From Deltaproteobacteria bacterium (lineage in GTDB: Bacteria; Desulfobacterota; Desulfobulbia; Desulfobulbales; VMSU01): 9,385 nucleotides of DNA. The translations under genes were made by a program, and so were the position numbers. Every line of letters starts with the position of its first letter. The stretch's first letter is position 1. Below, piece after piece: positions 6,195-9,385 of the stretch. Under the pieces are notes generated by a model. That model saw only the letters and a program-made list of their open reading frames with translations. It was not told the DNA's origin and searched no databases. The stretch lies in contig JAJYJA010000095.1 in NCBI GenBank assembly GCA_021789795.1, positions 1 through 9,385 of the forward strand. The letters run 5' to 3'.

Positions 6195-8840
6195 TTAGCT
6201 CATCAGGCCGTGGATCAGGGACTTGGTCAGGCTGACCGCCTGGGGATGCCGCATGACCAGCACGTCGCCGCCGCACAGCAACATGCAACTGGCGGTGATC
6301 GCCTCCATCATCACCGCCCGCCGCTCCTGGTCGCCGAGGAGAGCGTCGGAAGGCAGGCGGCACTCCTTGGCCTTCCACACCTCGCGGCCCAGGTTGCAGA
6401 TGAAGGGCACCTGGAGTTTTTCGTCCTTTTGGGTCAGGGCCGCGAGCCGGATGCGCTCCATGACCGAGTAGGTGTATTCGATGCCGTAGCCCAGGGCGCC
6501 GATGGAGGGGTCCATTAAAACGTTGTTCAAGGAGACGCCTAAGTTTTCGAGCAGGATGTTGAGCTGCTTGGCGAGGTTGACATCGATGGGCGAGGCCGCC
6601 ACCATCGGGTGGCCGAAGGCCATGGCGGTGGCGCCCAGCGACCGGTAGTTGGCGTCGGAGAGCGGGGCCAGGCAGACCTTCTTGTCGCCGATCATGGCGG
6701 TGATCTCGCGCAGGGTCTCGGTGTCCTTTTCGGCGTTGCCGCAGCCCCAGACGATGACCGGGGCCTCCAGCGCCGCGATCACCGCCCCCGCGGTCTTGGC
6801 CGCCTCCGAGGAGGGCCGGTTCATGCCGTTGGGGTCGGTGCTGACCAAGGACAGACAGACCGCCTCGGCCTGGTACTGGTTGACGCACTTCTTGGCCCAG
6901 GCGACCGGGTCGCCAAGGACATCGCTGAAGTGGCGGCTCAAGGCCTCGGGCCACTCATCCGGGGGGGTGTCGAGCACGTCCATGGCGATTAGGGGCCGGT
7001 TCTTCATCCCGCCCTCGAAGAGTTGAAATGGCAGGGTGTCGGTGCCGCCCACGGTGACGGTGTGGTCGCCGTTGCCCAGGACTACCTCGCGGATGGCGCC
7101 GGTGTATTCCCGGAGGTAGTGATCCGCCGGCACCTTGCTGGCCCGGTTCTTGAGCGGGGTGGCCTCCACCGCCAGGGCGGCGGCGCCGGTGGTCGAGGGG
7201 GCCGGGGCGGTCGGAGTGGGCTGGGGCGCGGCCTTGGCCGCTGCCGCCTTCTTCGCCTCCGCCGCCTGGAGCTCGGCGGCCTGCTTCGCCGCTGCCGCCG
7301 CCTGGGCCTCGGCGGCCCGTTTTGCCTCTTCGGCGGCCTGGGTCGCTGCCGCCTGCTTGGCCTTAGCCTCGGCCTCCGCCCTGGCTTGGGCCGCAGCGGC
7401 CTGCCGCTTCTCTTCGGCGGCCGCCGCCTGGGCCTTGGCCGCCTGCTGGGCCTCATCAACCGCCGGGGTCGCCGGGGCGGCCGGGGGCGCCGCTCCTTGG
7501 GCCGCCGCGTGTTCCTTGACCAAGATGGCCTCGGCGCCGGCGAATTTCACCAGGGCCTCGAACTGATCATCGCTCAAGCCATAGGCCTTCTTCAGGGCGG
7601 CGAGCCCCAGACGCACCGACTCAAGGGCCATTAGACGTTCTCTTTCATTCATTGCGTGTTCTCCTGCGTCATCAGTAGCGGTCGTGGGAAGCGAAACGGT
7701 GGCGGCGGGGATGGCCGGGGCGAGCGAGGCGGCTTGCTCCCTGGCCTGGGCGATAATTTTGGCGGCCTCGGCCTTGGCCTCGTCGAGCAGGGCCTCGCGC
7801 TCGGCCTGGGAGCCGTCAGGGGCCGGGGCGGCCTGGACGGTGATCGTCTCGGTCGTCCCGCCGATGGTCGGGGCCAGGGTCATCTCGACCGGCGGGCGGT
7901 TGTCCAAGCCGGCCAGTTTGACGATCTCCGGCACGGCGCCCTCCCACTCGATGGCCATGACGTGCACCCCGCTGACGCCCTTGATCTCCCGCACCTGGTT
8001 GATGATGTCCACGCAGATGCGGATGCCCTCCTCTTCCTTGTTTTTTGCGCCCTTTAAGCGGTCGATTATCGCCTCCGGCACGTCTAGGCCCGGCACGAAC
8101 TTCTTCATGTAGTTGGCCATGCCCAACGACTTGGGCGGGGTGACCCCGGCCAGGATATAGGCCTTCTCGGTCAGGCCCAGGTCGCGGGCCGCCCGCATGA
8201 ACTCGGCGAACTTTTCGACGTTATAGACGATCTGGGTCTGGATGAAGTCGGCGCCGCTGGCGATCTTCTTGCCCATGCGCAGGGCCCGGAACTCGGGGCT
8301 GGGCCCGGCGAAGGGGTTGGCGGCGGCCCCCAGAAACAGCCGGGGCTCGGAGCCCCCGTCCGACTGCCGCGGGGACTGAACGGAGTCCTTGATCTTCTCC
8401 CCGCACTGGAACTCCCGGTTGTCGCGCAGGTTTTTCATCATCCCCAGGAGCTGGATGGAGTCCATGTCGAAGACGCCCTTGGAGCCGGGGTGGTTGCCGA
8501 ACTTCTGGTGGTCGCCGGTCAGGCAGAGGAGGTTTTTTAACCCCAGGGCGCTGGCCCCCAGGATGTCGCTCTGCATCCCGATCCGGTTGCGGTCCCGGCA
8601 GGTCATCTGGATGACCGGCTCCACCCCCTCGGAGAGGGCGATCAGGCCGGCGGCGATGCTGCTCATCCGGACAATGGCGGTCTGGCAGTCGGTGATGTTC
8701 ACCGCGTCCACATGGCCCTTGAGCAAGCGGGCCTTCTGGCGCACCACCTCCAGGGAGCTGCTCTTGGGCGGGCCGAGTTCCCCGGTGACCGCGAATTGAC
8801 CGGACCGTAAGATATGTTCTAAACGGCTACCTGCTTTCAT
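6195..8840 (-). CDS. metF-acsD: MetF-type methylenetetrahydrofolate reductase joined in frame to the corrinoid protein small subunit AcsD (881 codons)
   Basis: One uninterrupted frame carries two Wood-Ljungdahl proteins. Residues 1 to about 313 are a MetF TIM-barrel flavoprotein (5,10-methylene-THF to 5-methyl-THF): VTGELGPP near residue 18 keeps the catalytic-type glutamate (E21), followed by NITD at 48-51, LCLTGDHQ at 105-112, a QTQIVY strand at 201-206 and AIEWEG near 296. Residues about 575-881 match the CODH/ACS delta subunit AcsD, which pairs with AcsC to carry the methyl group on cobalamin: VTVGGTDTLPF, FEGGMKNRPLIAMDV, WGCGNAEKD, DPSIGALGYGIEY, MERIRL and a final MRHP. Between them lie a linker (314-396), a short helical segment (397-443) and an alanine-rich tract (445-540) running into a Pro/Ala stretch. 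The frame starts at ATG 8840 behind a weak AGGA ten bases upstream and ends with TAA. An internal ATG at residue 397 has a much better ribosome site and could give a free 485-residue AcsD. Identity of both domains is firm; whether they form one polypeptide is open. No MetV-like partner is visible. Confidence 0.92.
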   Translation of the reverse strand: MKAGSRLEHILRSGQFAVTGELGPPKSSSLEVVRQKARLLKGHVDAVNITDCQTAIVRMSSIAAGLIALSEGVEPVIQMTCRDRNRIGMQSDILGASALGLKNLLCLTGDHQKFGNHPGSKGVFDMDSIQLLGMMKNLRDNREFQCGEKIKDSVQSPRQSDGGSEPRLFLGAAANPFAGPSPEFRALRMGKKIASGADFIQTQIVYNVEKFAEFMRAARDLGLTEKAYILAGVTPPKSLGMANYMKKFVPGLDVPEAIIDRLKGAKNKEEEGIRICVDIINQVREIKGVSGVHVMAIEWEGAVPEIVKLAGLDNRPPVEMTLAPTIGGTTETITVQAAPAPDGSQAEREALLDEAKAEAAKIIAQAREQAASLAPAIPAATVSLPTTATDDAGEHAMNERERLMALESVRLGLAALKKAYGLSDDQFEALVKFAGAEAILVKEHAAAQGAAPPAAPATPAVDEAQQAAKAQAAAAEEKRQAAAAQARAEAEAKAKQAAATQAAEEAKRAAEAQAAAAAKQAAELQAAEAKKAAAAKAAPQPTPTAPAPSTTGAAALAVEATPLKNRASKVPADHYLREYTGAIREVVLGNGDHTVTVGGTDTLPFQLFEGGMKNRPLIAMDVLDTPPDEWPEALSRHFSDVLGDPVAWAKKCVNQYQAEAVCLSLVSTDPNGMNRPSSEAAKTAGAVIAALEAPVIVWGCGNAEKDTETLREITAMIGDKKVCLAPLSDANYRSLGATAMAFGHPMVAASPIDVNLAKQLNILLENLGVSLNNVLMDPSIGALGYGIEYTYSVMERIRLAALTQKDEKLQVPFICNLGREVWKAKECRLPSDALLGDQERRAVMMEAITASCMLLCGGDVLVMRHPQAVSLTKSLIHGLMS
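7161..7508 (-). repeat. Low-complexity alanine-rich (TolA-like) tract followed by a Pro/Ala linker
   Basis: Residues about 445-560 of the MetF-AcsD frame are dominated by Ala with interspersed Lys, Glu, Gln and Arg (many AAEAKR- and QAAA-like units), then a Pro/Thr/Ala stretch around 539-550. At DNA level it is a run of GCC/GCG-rich codons with imperfect short-period repetition. The composition predicts a long charged alpha-helix, as in TolA domain II, ending in a flexible hinge just before the AcsD core. AcsD of Moorella starts almost directly at the core, so this is an added extension. Its function is unknown; a tether between partners in the CODH/ACS/CFeSP assembly is an inference. Confidence 0.8.
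7650..7665 (-). promoter_or_regulatory. Strong internal Shine-Dalgarno site and ATG for a separate AcsD start
   Basis: On the minus strand AGGAGA (7665-7660) lies seven bases before an ATG (7652-7650) that is in frame with the MetF-AcsD reading frame at residue 397. This is a better ribosome site than the one at the frame's own start at 8840. A tandem TGATGA (7674-7669) lies just upstream but in another frame. The arrangement looks like a normal gene boundary, with a stop, an SD and an ATG, except that the upstream frame does not use the stop. Initiation here would yield a 485-residue AcsD (6195-7652) with its alanine-rich N-terminal extension. Confidence 0.6.
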
Positions 8841-8869
8841 GAAGACGTATTCCTGAAGGAGAAGGTTAG

Positions 8870-8885
8870 GGGTGACGGATCACCC
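8870..8885 (-). other. Perfect hairpin in the acsA-metF gap
   Basis: In the minus-strand transcript this reads GGGTGA, loop TCCG, TCACCC: a 6-bp perfect stem closed by a loop that fits the stable UNCG class (with an A-U rather than C-G closing pair). It sits 33 bases after the CODH stop codon and 29 bases before the metF start. No U-run follows (the next bases are CTAACC), so it does not look like an intrinsic terminator. A role in mRNA processing or in stabilising the upstream message is an inference. Confidence 0.5.
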
Positions 8886-8918
8886 TTGGTTTCCGGGGCG
8901 CGGCTGGCGCTCTCCGTC

Positions 8919-9385
8919 TTACTTGCTGGGGCCGGCGCAGCCCACCCCGGGGATGCCGCTGGTCAGGTCGCGGCGCATCTCCATGTCGAACAGCACCCGC
9001 TCCTGTTTCTTGTTGATCCCCAAGGCCTCGCGCTTGGCGTCGATGTGGGCGATCATCTTGTGGGCCAACTTGATGGGGTCGGCCTCCATGTCCCACTTGC
9101 CGCCGTAGATCTTCTCGTGCTCCTCGGTCATGAACTTGGAGAATTTCTTGGAGCCGGTGATCGGCAGGTTCTGGAAGATGACGTAGGCCCCGGAGGCGGC
9201 GAAGTACTGGCCGATGGCCACCGCCTTCTCGCTCATCCACAGGGGCGCGGTGCCGGCTAGCGGCAGGTCGGAGATGTCCTCGCCCAGGCCGCCCTCGGCC
9301 ACCATTTGCGTCGCGGCGATCAGCAGCCGGCTGTTATCGACGCAGGAGCCCATGTGCAGTACCGGCGGGATGCCCACCGTCTCGC
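8919..9385 (-). CDS. acsA: Carbon monoxide dehydrogenase catalytic subunit, C-terminal part (5' end outside the window)
   Basis: This is the last roughly 155 codons of a Ni-Fe-S CO dehydrogenase, which interconverts CO2 and CO and in the CODH/ACS complex feeds CO to acetyl-CoA synthase. The frame is open to the window edge and stops with TAA at 8921-8919. The fragment begins in the family motif PPVLHMGSCVDNSR; its cysteine (codon 9344-9342) corresponds by family knowledge to the last C-cluster ligand (Cys526 of the Carboxydothermus enzyme). The following MSEKAVAIG and PITGS segments are also typical. The earlier ligands, and the B- and D-cluster cysteines, lie upstream of the window. About 140 residues follow the ligand cysteine, which I estimate is some 30 more than in monofunctional CooS; the tail ends GIPGVGCAGPSK and holds an extra cysteine. 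The neighbouring ACS genes suggest the AcsA type rather than a CO-oxidising CooS, but cooS is an acceptable alternative name. The GTG at 9377 is internal, not a start. Confidence 0.95.
   Translation of the reverse strand, partial: ETVGIPPVLHMGSCVDNSRLLIAATQMVAEGGLGEDISDLPLAGTAPLWMSEKAVAIGQYFAASGAYVIFQNLPITGSKKFSKFMTEEHEKIYGGKWDMEADPIKLAHKMIAHIDAKREALGINKKQERVLFDMEMRRDLTSGIPGVGCAGPSK

Noticed and set aside
6139..6954. An upstream extension that would make acsB a 1006-residue protein
   Set aside because: The extra 272 codons overlap the conserved AcsD core in another frame and are Arg/Gly/Pro-rich; the internal ATG at 6138 has AAAGGAGT at ideal spacing and gives the family length.
7161..7508. 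A tandem-repeat array or CRISPR-like repeat in the GCC-rich tract
   Set aside because: There are no constant repeats with unique spacers; the irregular periodicity is explained by alanine codons in an open frame.

Overview
The window is about 9.4 kb of GC-rich DNA (strong G/C preference at third codon positions) in which every supported gene lies on the minus strand. Read in transcription order, from high to low coordinates, it is part of a Wood-Ljungdahl (reductive acetyl-CoA) gene cluster of the bacterial type: the 3' end of the CO dehydrogenase gene (acsA/cooS), one long reading frame joining a MetF-type methylenetetrahydrofolate reductase to the corrinoid protein small subunit AcsD, the acetyl-CoA synthase gene acsB, the corrinoid iron-sulfur protein large subunit gene acsC, and the first 767 codons of a large fused flavin/iron-sulfur/molybdopterin oxidoreductase of the formate dehydrogenase type. 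The bacterial acetyl-CoA synthase with its N-terminal domain, the high GC and the pairing of CODH/ACS with a GltD-like/FdhA-like fusion suggest an anaerobic bacterium. I would guess a Desulfobacterota (deltaproteobacterial) sulfate reducer or syntroph, but the window alone does not settle the taxon.

Layout. 9385-8919: CODH C-terminus, carrying the last C-cluster cysteine. 8918-8841: short gap with a hairpin. 8840-6195: an 881-codon frame with MetF in residues 1 to about 313, a linker, an internal ATG at residue 397 behind a very good Shine-Dalgarno site, an alanine-rich tract, and AcsD in residues about 575-881. 6194-6139: gap with a hairpin and the acsB ribosome site. 6138-3934: acsB. 3933-3764: a 170-base AT-richer leader, the longest gap. 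3763-2402: acsC. 2401-2302: gap with inverted and direct repeats. 2301-1: the formate dehydrogenase-like fusion, running off the window.

How the genes fit together. The last enzyme is predicted to interconvert CO2 and formate using a pyridine nucleotide and/or ferredoxin. MetF makes or oxidises methyl-tetrahydrofolate. AcsC/AcsD carry the methyl group on a corrinoid. CODH makes CO from CO2, and AcsB joins methyl, CO and CoA into acetyl-CoA. The set can run reductively (carbon fixation, acetogenesis) or oxidatively (acetate oxidation). No methyltransferase (acsE), formyl-THF synthetase, folD, metV or CODH maturation gene is inside the window.

The points most worth a second look are the MetF-AcsD reading frame (true fusion, or two cistrons that lost their stop), the alanine-rich tether in it, and the domain architecture of the truncated formate dehydrogenase-like protein. 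No mobile element, tRNA, rRNA or CRISPR array was seen.
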